Notes: a model not told the origin generated them from the letters alone. Counted from the first letter of the stretch, positions 8,451 through 17,580 are shown. The stretch is 64,000 bases of DNA from Azonexus hydrophilus DSM 23864 (GCF_000429605.1 NZ_KE386925.1:523209-587208), one strand, 5' to 3'. Translations and numbers: made by a program.

Positions 8451-9207
8451 ACCTTCCCGGGCCCGCGTCCGCCAATCCTTCGAACGCGCTGCTGCCACCT
8501 ACGACCAGGCTGCCATCGTCCAGCGCCGCATCTGCGACCATCTGGCCGCCACCCTGCCGGCGGCCATCGATGCGCAGCGCATCCTCGATGCCGGCTGCGG
8601 CACCGGCTATGCGCATGCCTTGCTGCAGCGCAGTTTCCCGGCCGCCGAGCTGTTCGCCCTCGACCTGTCGACGGCCATGCTCGGACGCATTGCCGGCGAC
8701 TGCCGGCGCCTGGCCGGCGACCTCGAACGACTGCCGCTGGCCGATGCCAGCCTCGACCTCTACTGGTCCAGCCTGGCCATGCAATGGTGCGATGCGCAGC
8801 AGGTTTTCAGCGAAGCCCGGCGGGTGCTGCGCCCCGGCGGTCGGCTGGCAGTCAGCACGCTGGGGCCGGCGACCTTTCACGAATTGCGCACGGCCTTTGG
8901 CGGCATCGACAGCCATCAGCACACACTGAGCTTCCAATGTGCCGACGACCTTCGCCGGCAAGTCGAACTCGCCGGCTTTGCCGACGTCAGCCTGGAAACC
9001 CGGCAGGAAACCCTGTGCTACCCCGACCTGCGCAGCCTGCTGCGCGCCGTCAAGGCAGTTGGCGCCAACCAGGTCGGCCCCGGTCGCCGGACCGGCCTGA
9101 TGAGTCCCGGCACCCTGCGCCGACTCGAAGCCGCCTATGAATGCCAACGACAAGACGATGGTATACCATTGACCTACGATATCGTTTTCATCCACGCCAG
9201 ATCATGA
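8443..9207 (+). CDS. bioC: Malonyl-ACP O-methyltransferase BioC
   Basis: A 254-residue SAM-dependent methyltransferase that masks the free carboxyl of malonyl-ACP so that fatty acid synthase can build pimelate. The N-terminal VRQSFERAAATYDQAA is the BioC signature. Motif I is ILDAGCGTGYAHALL (47-61), followed by LFALDLSTAML and WSSLAMQWC, the BioC-type motif around the active site. Overlaps with bioH (8 bases) and bioD (4 bases) place it in the same operon, where the pairing with BioH defines the pathway. Confidence 0.94.
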   Translation: MTRPSRARVRQSFERAAATYDQAAIVQRRICDHLAATLPAAIDAQRILDAGCGTGYAHALLQRSFPAAELFALDLSTAMLGRIAGDCRRLAGDLERLPLADASLDLYWSSLAMQWCDAQQVFSEARRVLRPGGRLAVSTLGPATFHELRTAFGGIDSHQHTLSFQCADDLRRQVELAGFADVSLETRQETLCYPDLRSLLRAVKAVGANQVGPGRRTGLMSPGTLRRLEAAYECQRQDDGIPLTYDIVFIHARS

Positions 9208-9866
9208 GTTCCGCTTATTTCCTGACCGGCACCGACACCGAAGTCGGCAAGACCCATATCACCTGCGCCCTGCTCCACCGCGCCCGCCAGGCGGGACTGT
9301 CGGCGGCCGGGCTGAAACCGGTTGCCGCCGGCACCGACGTGCTGGGCGAGAACGATGACGTCCGCCGCATCCTGGCCGCCAGCAGCGTCGAACTACCGGC
9401 CGACATCGTCAATCCCTACTGTTTCGCACCGGCCATCGCACCGCACATCGCCGCGGCCGAAGTCGGCGTCGATATCGATTTCTCGCGTATCGCCGATACC
9501 GTTAGCACGGCCAGACGCCAGGCCGACCTGGTCATCGTCGAAGGCGCCGGCGGTTTCTGCGTGCCCTTCGGGATCGACCGCAACGGTGCCGATCTGGCCA
9601 TGGTCCTGGGCTTGCCGGTGATCCTGGTGGTCGGCATGCGCCTGGGCTGCCTCAATCACGCGTTACTGACGGCCGAAGCCATCGCCAATCGCGGATTGTT
9701 CATCGCCGGCTGGGTGGCCAACCGGGTCGACCCGGCAATGAGCCGATTCGAGGAAAATCTCGCCACGCTGAAAGAATTGCTCGATGCTCCGCTGCTCGGC
9801 GTCGTTCCCTACGACCCGGCGGGCTCGCCGGCCGCAGCGGCAGGCTACCTGAACCTACCCGGCTGA
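9204..9866 (+). CDS. bioD: Dethiobiotin synthetase BioD
   Basis: A 220-residue ATP-dependent carboxylase that closes the ureido ring of dethiobiotin from DAPA and CO2. The P-loop GTDTEVGKTHIT (about 8-19) is characteristic, with AAGLKPVAAG after it, VEGAGGFCVPF (switch region) and VANRVDP. The frame is open further upstream, but the ATG at 9204 overlaps the bioC stop (ATGA) and gives the family N-terminus. bioB, the last enzyme, is not in this window. The 3' end overlaps the convergent HPt gene by 12 bases. Confidence 0.95.
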   Translation: MSSAYFLTGTDTEVGKTHITCALLHRARQAGLSAAGLKPVAAGTDVLGENDDVRRILAASSVELPADIVNPYCFAPAIAPHIAAAEVGVDIDFSRIADTVSTARRQADLVIVEGAGGFCVPFGIDRNGADLAMVLGLPVILVVGMRLGCLNHALLTAEAIANRGLFIAGWVANRVDPAMSRFEENLATLKELLDAPLLGVVPYDPAGSPAAAAGYLNLPG

Positions 9867-10196
9867 CAGGCCGCGCAGCACACCGGCAACCTCGTCGACG
9901 CGAGCCAGTAACTCGGTAACCCGAGCTTGCGCATCGTCAACCAGGCCGCTTTTTGCCTGATATTCCAGGGCCTGCGCCAGTTCTGCGCCGAGTCCGTCGG
10001 AAAAAGTCGCCAGCAAGCCCTTGATCGTATGGGCTTCGCGCTGCAGGGCGGCGCTGTCGGCGGCAAGCGCCGCCAGCAGCGCCTGGCGGTTGTTGTCCTG
10101 TTCGTTGAGAAACATGTCCACCATCATCGCGAAGATGTCCTCGTCGCCACCCAGTCGTTCGAGGATGGCCGGCTTGTCGAGTACATAGGGATTCAT
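9855..10196 (-). CDS. Stand-alone HPt domain phosphotransfer protein
   Basis: A 113-residue protein that is almost entirely one histidine phosphotransfer domain: a four-helix bundle with REAHTIKGLLATFS carrying the phosphorylatable His56. It should accept a phosphoryl group from the receiver of a hybrid kinase and pass it to a response regulator. It lies 23 bases downstream of an HD-GYP response regulator on the same strand, probably co-transcribed, which makes that regulator a likely partner. Several hybrid kinases in this window end in a receiver but lack an HPt, so they are candidate donors; this is inference. Confidence 0.85.
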   Translation of the reverse strand: MNPYVLDKPAILERLGGDEDIFAMMVDMFLNEQDNNRQALLAALAADSAALQREAHTIKGLLATFSDGLGAELAQALEYQAKSGLVDDAQARVTELLARVDEVAGVLRGLSAG

Positions 10197-10219
10197 GCGC
10201 GGTCTCCGTCTGCCATGAC

Positions 10220-11272
10220 TCAGATTTTCGGGGCTTCCTCATCGCGGAAGCGTTGCCGGACTTCGAGCACTTCCTCCCAGCCGGCGATGAAGGATTCGAC
10301 ACAGAGCGGGTCGAAGTGCGTGCTGCGGCCCTCTTCCAGAAAACGCATGGCGTCGTCGAGCGGCCAGGCCTTCTTGTACGGGCGCTCCGAGGTCAGGGCA
10401 TCGAACACGTCGGCCACGGCAACGATGCGCCCGAACAGCGGGATCGCATTGCCCTTGAGCCCGCGGGGATAACCGCTGCCATCGTATTTCTCGTGATGCG
10501 AGCGGGCGATTTCGGCACCGGCCTGAAGGATTTCCGAACCGCTGTCCTTGAGCAGGTCGTAGCCCAGCATCGCGTGCTGTTTCATGATGTCGAATTCCTG
10601 CGGCGTCAGTTTGCCCGGCTTGAGCAGGATGTGATCGCGGATGCCGATCTTGCCGACATCGTGCAGGGGTGCCGCCTGCAGGATCAGGTTGCAGGTTGCG
10701 GCGTCAAGATCGAGTCCACGGGCAATGATTTCCGAGTAATGCGCCATGCGCTGGATGTGCGCGCCGGTTTCCGGATCGCGGAATTCGGCGGCGCGCGAAA
10801 TGCGGAAAATCAGTTCGCGCTCCCGTTCGCGGATGTCGCGGGTTCGTTCGGCAACTTCGCCGGCCAGATGGGCGGCACGGTCGGCCAGGAATTTCTGGCC
10901 GGTACGCAGCGCGAGCATGTTGCGCACGCGCGCCGAGAACTCGATGCGGTCGATCGGCTTGGTCAGGAAATCATTGGCGCCACCGAGCAGTGCTTCGTAG
11001 CGGACATCCTTCTGATCGTTGGCGGTGATCATCAGCACCGGGATTTCGGTCCGGCCGTGCAAGGCGCGGAAGGCGGCGATGAAACGCAACCCGTCCATCT
11101 CCGGCATCATGTAATCGACAATGACCAGATCCGGCACATTGCCCCGGCACCATTCCAGCGCCTTCAGCGGATGATCGAACATCACCGGTTCGCACTCGCC
11201 AAGCTTGAGTACCAGCGCCCTGATCAAGGTCAGGTTGATTTCGCTGTCGTCAATGATCAAAACCTTGTGCAT
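10220..11272 (-). CDS. Response regulator with HD-GYP c-di-GMP phosphodiesterase domain
   Basis: A 350-residue regulator. Residues 1-120 are a receiver with acidic pair Asp8/Asp9, phosphoacceptor Asp53 ([14 protein letters not shown]) and Lys in DFLTKPID. A short coiled linker (about 125-155) leads to an HD-GYP domain with [14 protein letters not shown] (the HD pair) and [14 protein letters not shown] (the GYP loop), both intact. It should hydrolyse cyclic di-GMP under control of phosphorylation, as RpfG does. It lies head-to-head with yciB and upstream of the HPt gene on its own strand. Confidence 0.94.
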   Translation of the reverse strand: MHKVLIIDDSEINLTLIRALVLKLGECEPVMFDHPLKALEWCRGNVPDLVIVDYMMPEMDGLRFIAAFRALHGRTEIPVLMITANDQKDVRYEALLGGANDFLTKPIDRIEFSARVRNMLALRTGQKFLADRAAHLAGEVAERTRDIRERERELIFRISRAAEFRDPETGAHIQRMAHYSEIIARGLDLDAATCNLILQAAPLHDVGKIGIRDHILLKPGKLTPQEFDIMKQHAMLGYDLLKDSGSEILQAGAEIARSHHEKYDGSGYPRGLKGNAIPLFGRIVAVADVFDALTSERPYKKAWPLDDAMRFLEEGRSTHFDPLCVESFIAGWEEVLEVRQRFRDEEAPKI

Positions 11273-11285
11273 TCGCCATCCGCGC

Positions 11286-11312
11286 TTGTCAAAACCGCAT
11301 GAAGTATATAAT
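11286..11312 (+). promoter_or_regulatory. Promoter of yciB, probably giving a leaderless mRNA
   Basis: TTGTCA at 11286-11291 and a perfect TATAAT at 11307-11312 are 15 bases apart. The -10 box ends 8 bases before the ATG at 11321, so transcription should begin within one or two bases of the start codon. No ribosome-binding site is present. The PIN gene at 225 has exactly the same arrangement. Confidence 0.5.
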
Positions 11313-11320
11313 GCGGCGCC

Positions 11321-11929
11321 ATGAAACTACTCTTCGATCTCTTCCCGGTCATCCTCTTTTTCGCCAGCTTCAAGTATGCGGGCGCGCACCCGGAGGCTGC
11401 TGCCGGCTGGGTCGCCAGCCTGCTTGGCGGTGCCGCGGTCAACCCGGCGCAAGCGCCCATCCTGCTGGCGACCATCGTTGTCATCGTGGCCACCGCCGCC
11501 CAGATCGCCTGGGTCCATTTCCGTCACGGCAAGGTCGACAAGATGCTGTGGATCAGCCTGGGCCTGGTCGTCGTTTTCGGCGGCATGACCCTGGCTTTCC
11601 AGAACGAAGCCTTCATCATGTGGAAACCGACCCTGCTCTACTGGGCCTTCGCCGGCAGCATGCTGATTGCCGCCTGGTTCATGAAGAAGAATGCGATCAA
11701 GGCCATGCTCGGCGAGCAGATGAAGTTGCCGGACGCGGTCTGGGAGCGCCTCAATCTCGCGTGGATTGGCTTCTTCCTCGTCATGGGCGTGCTCAACCTG
11801 GTCGTCGCCTTCAATTTCTCGACCGATACCTGGGTCAATTTCAAACTATTCGGCGGCATGGGCCTGATGTTTGCCTTCGTGCTGGCGCAAGGCGCGATGC
11901 TGTCGAAATACATGGAAGAAGAAAAATAA
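11321..11929 (+). CDS. yciB: Inner-membrane septation/intracellular-spread protein YciB (IspZ)
   Basis: A 202-residue polytopic inner-membrane protein with about five hydrophobic segments. It matches YciB throughout ([57 protein letters not shown]). YciB is linked to cell envelope synthesis and division; the mechanism is unknown. It begins the four-gene string yciB, YciI-like, bolA, parvulin, which recurs in many Betaproteobacteria. The stop overlaps the next start by one base (TAATG). Confidence 0.94.
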   Translation: MKLLFDLFPVILFFASFKYAGAHPEAAAGWVASLLGGAAVNPAQAPILLATIVVIVATAAQIAWVHFRHGKVDKMLWISLGLVVVFGGMTLAFQNEAFIMWKPTLLYWAFAGSMLIAAWFMKKNAIKAMLGEQMKLPDAVWERLNLAWIGFFLVMGVLNLVVAFNFSTDTWVNFKLFGGMGLMFAFVLAQGAMLSKYMEEEK

Positions 11930-12231
11930 TGTTCTACGCAATCATCGGCGAGGATCGCCCCGGCACCCTCGAACAGCGCATGGCCGCCCGCCCTGCCCAC
12001 GTCGAACGCCTGCTCGCCCTGCAGCAGGAAGGCCGCCTGCTGCTGGCCGGCCCCTGCCCGGCAATCGATTCGCCCGACCCGGGCAGCGCCGGCTTTACCG
12101 GCAGCCTGATCGTTGCCGAATTCGCCTCGCTGGCTGCCGCCAAAGACTGGGCCGACGCCGACCCCTACATCGCCGCCGGCGTGTACGAAAAAGTCACCGT
12201 CAAACCGTTCAAGAAAGTCCTGCCCGCCTGA
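11929..12231 (+). CDS. YciI-like protein
   Basis: A 100-residue ferredoxin-like (dimeric alpha-beta barrel) protein of the YciI family. It shows [20 protein letters not shown] at the N-terminus, [19 protein letters not shown] (with the His conserved in the family), and [19 protein letters not shown] near the C-terminus. The family has an active-site-like His/Asp pair but mostly unknown substrates. One-base overlaps with yciB before it and bolA after it (TGATG) indicate a coupled operon. Confidence 0.88.
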   Translation: MFYAIIGEDRPGTLEQRMAARPAHVERLLALQQEGRLLLAGPCPAIDSPDPGSAGFTGSLIVAEFASLAAAKDWADADPYIAAGVYEKVTVKPFKKVLPA

Positions 12232-12497
12232 TGCACGCCGACACCCTGGCCCTGCTGCGCGAGCGCCTGGCCGCACTCAAGCCCGAGACCCTGAACATCG
12301 AAGATGAATCGCATCGCCATGCCGGCCACGCCGGCGCCCGCGACGGCGGTCATTTCCGGGTCGAGATCGTGGCCAGTGTTTTTTCCGGTAAAAATACACT
12401 CGCCCGTCATCGCCTGGTGTACGATGCCGCAGGCGACCTGATGCAAGGTCGCATCCATGCCCTGGCGATCAATGCCAGGACACCGGAAACCCCATGA
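12231..12497 (+). CDS. bolA: BolA family protein
   Basis: An 88-residue BolA protein: a class II KH-like fold that binds monothiol glutaredoxin/iron-sulphur clusters and, in some members, DNA. It has the family blocks LNIEDESHRHAGH (with the conserved His residues), GHFRVEIVASVFSGK, LARHRLVY and GRIHALAINARTP. It is coupled to the YciI-like gene by a one-base overlap and lies 28 bases before the parvulin gene. The position between yciB and a PpiC-type isomerase is typical for the group. Confidence 0.93.
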   Translation: MHADTLALLRERLAALKPETLNIEDESHRHAGHAGARDGGHFRVEIVASVFSGKNTLARHRLVYDAAGDLMQGRIHALAINARTPETP

Positions 12498-12525
12498 TTT
12501 TCGTTCAACCCCACGGAATTCCAAC

Positions 12526-13311
12526 ATGTTCAAACTGACCTCCCTGGCCGCGCTGATGCTGGCCGGCAGCCTCATTTCCGCCCCGGCCCTGGCCCAGGGC
12601 AAGCCTTTCGCCACGGTTAACGGCCAGGCCATCCCGCAATCGGTATTCAATGCCTTCATGGCCGAACAGAAGGCCCAGGGCGCGCCCGACTCCGAAGAAC
12701 TGAAGAACGCCGTCAAGGAAGAACTGGTTCGCCGCGAACTGCTCTCCCAGGAAGCCAAGAAGAAGGGCCTCGACAAGAAACCCGAGATCCAGGGCCAGAT
12801 CGAACTGGCACGCCAGGCCGTGCTGATCCGCGCCTTCCTCGCCGACTACGTGCGCAGCAACCCGATCAGCGACGCCCAGTTGAAGGCCGAATACGACCTG
12901 ATCAAGACCTCACTCGGCAATACCGAATACAAGGCCCGCCATATCCTGGTCGAAAAGGAAGACGACGCCAAGGCCATCATCGCCAAGCTCGACAAGGGCG
13001 AGAAGTTTGCCGCCCTGGCCAAGCAGTCGCTTGACCCCGGTTCCAAGGACAAGGGTGGCGAGCTCGACTGGAGCGCCCCGAACGCCTACGTGCCGCCGTT
13101 CGCCGAGGCCCTGCCCAAGCTGAAGAAGGGTGAGTACACCAAGACCCCGGTGCGCACCGACTTTGGTTTCCACATCATCCAGCTCGACGACAGCCGCGCC
13201 CTGACCCCGCCGCCGTTCGAACAGGTCAAGCCGCAGCTGCAGCAGCGTGCCGGCCAGATGCAGGTGGACAAACTGATCAACGACCTGCGCAGCAAGGCCA
13301 AGGTCAACTAA
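12526..13311 (+). CDS. Periplasmic parvulin-type peptidyl-prolyl isomerase
   Basis: A 261-residue secreted chaperone/isomerase. Residues 1-24 form a signal peptide ending ALA-QG. An N-terminal helical SurA-like part (about 30-125) precedes one PpiC domain (about 130-225). This domain begins YKARHILVEKEDDA, contains GSKDKGGELDW and ends TDFGFHIIQLDD, all expected parvulin landmarks. It should act on proline bonds of envelope proteins in the periplasm. I chose the ATG at 12526, since an upstream in-frame start would spoil the signal peptide. A strong terminator ends the operon. Confidence 0.92.
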   Translation: MFKLTSLAALMLAGSLISAPALAQGKPFATVNGQAIPQSVFNAFMAEQKAQGAPDSEELKNAVKEELVRRELLSQEAKKKGLDKKPEIQGQIELARQAVLIRAFLADYVRSNPISDAQLKAEYDLIKTSLGNTEYKARHILVEKEDDAKAIIAKLDKGEKFAALAKQSLDPGSKDKGGELDWSAPNAYVPPFAEALPKLKKGEYTKTPVRTDFGFHIIQLDDSRALTPPPFEQVKPQLQQRAGQMQVDKLINDLRSKAKVN

Positions 13312-13323
13312 GCCCCGCACAGG

Positions 13324-13350
13324 AAAGGCCCGCCCCCCCGGCGGGCCTTT
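13324..13350 (+). terminator. Terminator after the parvulin gene
   Basis: A perfect 11-bp stem (AAAGGCCCGCC at 13324-13334 with 13340-13350) closes a five-C loop and ends in TTT. It separates the yciB-parvulin operon from the cyclase operon, whose start codon lies only 20 bases away. Confidence 0.8.
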
Positions 13351-13369
13351 GTCATACGGAGCCTCCGCT

Positions 13370-15232
13370 TTGCCTACCCGTCCTACTCGGGCGCCTTCGG
13401 GTACCGCCGCGCATGTCGCGGGAAAGCCTCGGCATTGGCTAGCCCACGCACTGTTTGTCCTGCTATTGCTGGTCTTCGCACTGGGCGACCACTTTGCCCT
13501 TTTTGCCGACCTCGACGCCCGCCTGGGCGACGTCCTTTTGCGCCAGCATGCCCGCCAGCGCCCCCCGCCTCCTGACATTGTCCTCATCGACATTGACCAG
13601 GCCAGCCTCGACGATCCGGAAATGCTCGAACTGGCAGGTAACTGGCCGTGGCCCCGGGCAACCCACGGCGAATTGGTCGATTTCATCGCCGGCGGCAAGC
13701 CAGCGGTCATTGCTTTCGACCTGATTTTCAGTGAACCCGACCTCTTTCGACCGGGTAGCGACGCGGTACTTGCCCAGGCGATCGCCAAGCACCGAGTCCT
13801 GTTGCCCTTGGTTGTCGCCGCCGACGGCCTGGCAACCCCTTTGGCCAATCTGCCGCCAGGACTGGGGGCAAGGCCCGGCAATCATGCCGAACCGGATGCA
13901 GCACTTCCGTTGATCGCGCCGAAAGCGATCGACCCAGCTGCCTGGAACACTGGTCTGATCAACTTCCTCGCCGACGATGATCAGATTGGACGGCGCTACT
14001 GGATCGACTACCCCCACCGCGGCTGGACACTGCCCTCATTGCCGCGCCGAATCGGCGAACAGGCCGGCTGGGCGATCCCGACCCGCGATGCCATCACGCT
14101 GAACTGGTATGGACGTCCATTCACCCATTATTCGTACCGGGAAATCTTCCTCGCCGCGCAGCGCAGTGATGGCAAGCCGCCGGACCTCACCGACAAGATC
14201 ATCATCATCGGTGCAGCCGCTCCCGGCCTGCACGACCTTCGTCCAACCCCCCTGGGGGCCACCACCCCAGGCCCGGAAATCCTCGCCACCGCCGTCGCCA
14301 ACCTTCGCAACGATGACTGGCTGCGTCCGGCCAACCATCCCTGGAACCTGATCTTCGGACTGGCCGGCATGATCGGTGTCGGCCTGGCTTTCACGCGACG
14401 ACCCAACCCGCTGGCCATAGCCGGCACCCTCACACTTACCACAGCGATCATCGTTACCACGGCCTGGCTGCTGCTTCCCCTGAACATCCAATGGACGCCA
14501 TTCTCGGCACTGCTGGCCATCTGGCTCACCTTTGCCCTGGCCGCCACGGCATCCTACCTTCGGGAACGTCGTCAACGCGACCTCGCAGTTCAGATGTTCT
14601 CCCGCTTCCTTGACCCCAATATCGTCCGTTCGCTCACCGACGAAGGCCGCCTGGCCGAGGCCGAAGCCAGTACCAGCCGGGAAATCAGCGTTCTTTTCTC
14701 GGATATCCGCGGTTTCACCACAATTTCGGAAAACCGACCGCCGGAAGAAATCGTCCGTCTGCTCAACCAGTATTTCGACCTTCAGGTAGCCGCAATTTTC
14801 GAACACGACGGCACCCTCGACAAATTCATTGGCGATGCGATCATGGCCTTCTGGAACGCGCCACTGGAAGACCCAGAGCATGCGGTCAAAGCGGTTCGTG
14901 CTGCGCTGGCCATGGCCCGAGGACTTGAGCGGTTCCGCCAGGAACTCGGCGATGCAGGCAAGGATTTCGACATCGGCATCGGCGTGCACACCGGCCCTGC
15001 GGTAGTCGGCTTTCTCGGTGCCAGACAACGTCTCGATTACACAGCCATCGGCGACACAGTCAATCTCGCCAGCCGTATCGAAGGACAGACCAAGGGTGTC
15101 GCCCGCATTCTTGTTTCACAAGCAACCCGTGATGCCTGTGATAATGTATTTGCCTTCGTCGACCATGGCGAGTACATCGTCAAAGGCCGTCACCAACCCG
15201 TCCGTCTGTTCGAACCCCGGGAGCACCCATGA
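13370..15232 (+). CDS. CHASE2-domain adenylate cyclase, class III
   Basis: A membrane-bound cyclase of about 620 residues that should make cAMP from ATP. One N-terminal membrane helix is followed by a CHASE2 extracytoplasmic sensor (about 45-320), three further helices (about 325-395), then the class III catalytic domain. This has both metal aspartates (LFSDIRGF and FIGDAIMAFW), the adenine-selecting Lys in LDKFIGDA and Asp in RLDYTAIGDTVNLASRIE, and the transition-state Asn and Arg in the last block. No ATG fits: a TTG at 13349 lies inside the terminator, while TTG at 13370 has GGAG eight bases upstream and is preferred. It overlaps the SH3 gene by four bases. Confidence 0.88.
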   Translation: MPTRPTRAPSGTAAHVAGKPRHWLAHALFVLLLLVFALGDHFALFADLDARLGDVLLRQHARQRPPPPDIVLIDIDQASLDDPEMLELAGNWPWPRATHGELVDFIAGGKPAVIAFDLIFSEPDLFRPGSDAVLAQAIAKHRVLLPLVVAADGLATPLANLPPGLGARPGNHAEPDAALPLIAPKAIDPAAWNTGLINFLADDDQIGRRYWIDYPHRGWTLPSLPRRIGEQAGWAIPTRDAITLNWYGRPFTHYSYREIFLAAQRSDGKPPDLTDKIIIIGAAAPGLHDLRPTPLGATTPGPEILATAVANLRNDDWLRPANHPWNLIFGLAGMIGVGLAFTRRPNPLAIAGTLTLTTAIIVTTAWLLLPLNIQWTPFSALLAIWLTFALAATASYLRERRQRDLAVQMFSRFLDPNIVRSLTDEGRLAEAEASTSREISVLFSDIRGFTTISENRPPEEIVRLLNQYFDLQVAAIFEHDGTLDKFIGDAIMAFWNAPLEDPEHAVKAVRAALAMARGLERFRQELGDAGKDFDIGIGVHTGPAVVGFLGARQRLDYTAIGDTVNLASRIEGQTKGVARILVSQATRDACDNVFAFVDHGEYIVKGRHQPVRLFEPREHP

Positions 15233-15723
15233 TTCGACCCGCCTTCCGTCAACTGATCCTGGCCCTCGGCAGCATGCTGCTGGCGGGCAGTGCCCTGGCC
15301 ACCCCCGGCACCTTGATTCGTGCGGCCGAACTGAAGGCGGACGCCTTCGTCGATGCTGCCAATCTGGGCAATCTGACTGCCGACACCCCACTGACCGTGC
15401 TTGAAGGAAAGGGCGGCTGGTCCAAGATCAGAACCGCTGACGGCAAGACCGGCTGGGTCCGCCTGCTGAATGTTCGCATTGCTGCAGCCAGCGGCGATGG
15501 CAATGCCCTCGCCACGCTCGGCAACGTTGTTCGCACTGGCACGACCCAAGGGGCTGCCACAACCGGCGTCAAGGGACTGTCCAAGGAAGATCTGGCCAAA
15601 GCCCAACCAAATCTGAGAGAGGTCGCCAAGCTGGATGGCTTCCGGGCACGCCCGGCCGACATCAACCGTTTCGCCACCAGCCGCAAACTGACAGCCCGCG
15701 AAATCGCGGAACTGAACCCCTGA
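15229..15723 (+). CDS. Secreted SH3-domain protein
   Basis: A 164-residue protein with a signal peptide (about 1-24, ending ALA-TP). Residues about 30-85 form a bacterial SH3 domain (LKADAFVDAANLGNL, TVLEGKGGWSKIRTADGKTGWVRLLNVR), which usually binds peptidoglycan or envelope proteins. The rest is a short conserved tail (FRARPADINRFATSRKLTAREIAEL). The start overlaps the cyclase stop (ATGA) and the M48 protease gene follows 18 bases later, so the three form one operon. The combination suggests an envelope-monitoring role, but no function is shown directly. Confidence 0.8.
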   Translation: MIRPAFRQLILALGSMLLAGSALATPGTLIRAAELKADAFVDAANLGNLTADTPLTVLEGKGGWSKIRTADGKTGWVRLLNVRIAAASGDGNALATLGNVVRTGTTQGAATTGVKGLSKEDLAKAQPNLREVAKLDGFRARPADINRFATSRKLTAREIAELNP

Positions 15724-15741
15724 CATCCGGAGGCAAAGACC

Positions 15742-16617
15742 TTGAAAACCCTGATCATTGCTCTTTCCGGCTTGCTGCTTGCCAGCGGCTGTACCGAACA
15801 GTTGCGCCGTGCCGGCATCGATGAGAACCAGGTGCAGGCGATCAGCAACGTTGCCACCACACTAAGCCGCCCGGACTACACCCCGGCCGAAGAGGCCCAG
15901 ATCGGCCAGCTCTCTGCTGCCACCCTGCTTGGTGCGGCACCTTTGATTGCCGACCGCGAGACCATGCAGTACATCAACCAGCTCGGCGGCTGGATCGCGC
16001 GTCAAACCGGACGCAACGACATCAACTGGCGGTTTGGCGTGATCAACAGCAGCAACGTCAATGCCTTCGCCGCCCCGGACGGTTATGTCTTCGTCACCAA
16101 GGGCCTGCTGCGTACGCTGAATGACGAGTCCGAACTGGCCGGCGTCGTTGCACATGAAATTGCCCACGTCATCAAACGCCATTATCTCGTCGCTGTCCGC
16201 AAGAAGGACACAACCAACGCCCTGGCCAATGTGGCCGTCACGACAGCACAGAAGGGCGGGGTCAAGAACGCCGACATCCTGGCCGGACCGCTCGCCAACA
16301 TTGTCCAGAACCTCTACGCCTCCGGTCTCGACAAAGGTGACGAATACGAAGCCGATCGTCTCGGTGTCGTATACGCCACTCGCGCCGGTTACGACCCCTA
16401 CGGCCTGCCCCGCGTACTCAACCTTTATGCTCAGAACGCCAACAGCAACGGCTTCGATTTGTTGTTCTCAACCCACCCATCGCCGCAGGACCGTCTGCAA
16501 CAACTCGGCAAGGCCATGGGCGAACGCCTTGCCGCCTACGAGACTGACAAGATCAACAATACCGCCTTCCTGCGAATCAAGCGCAAGGCAGTCCAGTTAC
16601 CCGACCCGAAGTCCTGA
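15742..16617 (+). CDS. M48-family metalloprotease lipoprotein
   Basis: A 291-residue lipoprotein with lipobox LLASGC (Cys17) and an M48 peptidase domain. The zinc site is intact: HEIAH (His138, Glu139, His142) and the third ligand Glu203 in GDEYEADRLGV. The C-terminal FSTHPSPQDRL is typical of the BepA/LoiP group, which degrades or assembles outer-membrane proteins in the periplasm. It is the last gene of the cyclase-SH3-protease operon and converges with cysB. Confidence 0.9.
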   Translation: MKTLIIALSGLLLASGCTEQLRRAGIDENQVQAISNVATTLSRPDYTPAEEAQIGQLSAATLLGAAPLIADRETMQYINQLGGWIARQTGRNDINWRFGVINSSNVNAFAAPDGYVFVTKGLLRTLNDESELAGVVAHEIAHVIKRHYLVAVRKKDTTNALANVAVTTAQKGGVKNADILAGPLANIVQNLYASGLDKGDEYEADRLGVVYATRAGYDPYGLPRVLNLYAQNANSNGFDLLFSTHPSPQDRLQQLGKAMGERLAAYETDKINNTAFLRIKRKAVQLPDPKS

Positions 16618-16638
16618 TTCGTCCTTCAGCCCGCAGCC

Positions 16639-17580
16639 TTATAGCTGCCAAGCCTCGCCGCCCCCCTGCAGGGTCATCTCGATGACACGCTTGTTGAGAT
16701 GCGGCGCAAACAGCTCGATGAAGTCGTAGTCGAAACGGCGTAAATAACTACCTCGGCGCACCGCCAGCCGCGTCGTATTGGACTCGAACAGGTGGCCGGC
16801 ATCGATCGCCACCAATCCGACATCACGCTGAGGATCGAAAGCCAGTTTGGCGATGATTCCCAAACCCAGCCCCAGGCTGACATAGGTCTTGATCACATCG
16901 GCATCGAGTGCGGTCAGAGCGATGTTCGGTTCGATTTCCAGGCGCTCGAAGGCGCGATTGATCCGCGAGCGGCCGGTAAAGGCCGCGTCATAGGTGATCA
17001 GCGGCCAGCGTGCCAGTTCCTGCAGGGCCAGCGGCTGGCTGCTCAGGATCGGATGTCCCGCCGGTGCGATCACGCAATGCGTCCATTGCTGGACCGGAAA
17101 AGAAACGAGCTGCGGGTGCTGGTCAAGCGATTCGGTGGCGATGCCGATATCGGCCTCGCCGGAGGCTACCCAGTCGGCGATCTGTAGCGGATTGCCCTGG
17201 TGCATCTCCAGCTTCACATTGGGGTGACGGGCCACGAAATCTCGGACCACGGTCGGCAGCGCGTAGCGCGCCTGCGTGTGCGTTGCCGCCAGCACCAGCT
17301 TGCCGGAATCGCCGCTGGAAAATTCGGCGCTGGCGCGCTTGAGGTTTTCCGCCTCGCGCAGGATGCGGCGGGCGATGTCGATGACCACCCTGCCCGGTTC
17401 GGTGACGCCGGTGAAGCGCTTGCCGCTGCGCTCGAAGATGGCGATGCCGAGCTCGTCCTCAAGCAGCTTGATCTGCTTGGACACGCCCGGCTGCGAGGTG
17501 AATAGCACTTCGGCCGCCTCGGAGACGTTGAGTCCCTGGCGTTCAATCTCGACGATGTAGCGCAGTTGCTGAAGTTTCAT
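16639..17580 (-). CDS. cysB: CysB-type LysR regulator of sulphur assimilation
   Basis: A 313-residue LysR regulator. The N-terminal helix-turn-helix MKLQQLRYIVEIERQGLNVS...LFTSQPGVSKQIKLLEDELG is nearly diagnostic of CysB/Cbl. The effector domain contains THTQARYALP, HQGNPLQIADWV and ITYDAAFTGRSRIN, the CysB ligand-binding segments for acetylserine and sulphate. The frame is open beyond the true start; the ATG at 17580 gives the family N-terminus. It diverges from cysI across 124 bases with an AT-rich repeat that is probably its own binding site. Cbl is the alternative, but location next to cysI-cysH favours CysB. Confidence 0.9.
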   Translation of the reverse strand: MKLQQLRYIVEIERQGLNVSEAAEVLFTSQPGVSKQIKLLEDELGIAIFERSGKRFTGVTEPGRVVIDIARRILREAENLKRASAEFSSGDSGKLVLAATHTQARYALPTVVRDFVARHPNVKLEMHQGNPLQIADWVASGEADIGIATESLDQHPQLVSFPVQQWTHCVIAPAGHPILSSQPLALQELARWPLITYDAAFTGRSRINRAFERLEIEPNIALTALDADVIKTYVSLGLGLGIIAKLAFDPQRDVGLVAIDAGHLFESNTTRLAVRRGSYLRRFDYDFIELFAPHLNKRVIEMTLQGGGEAWQL

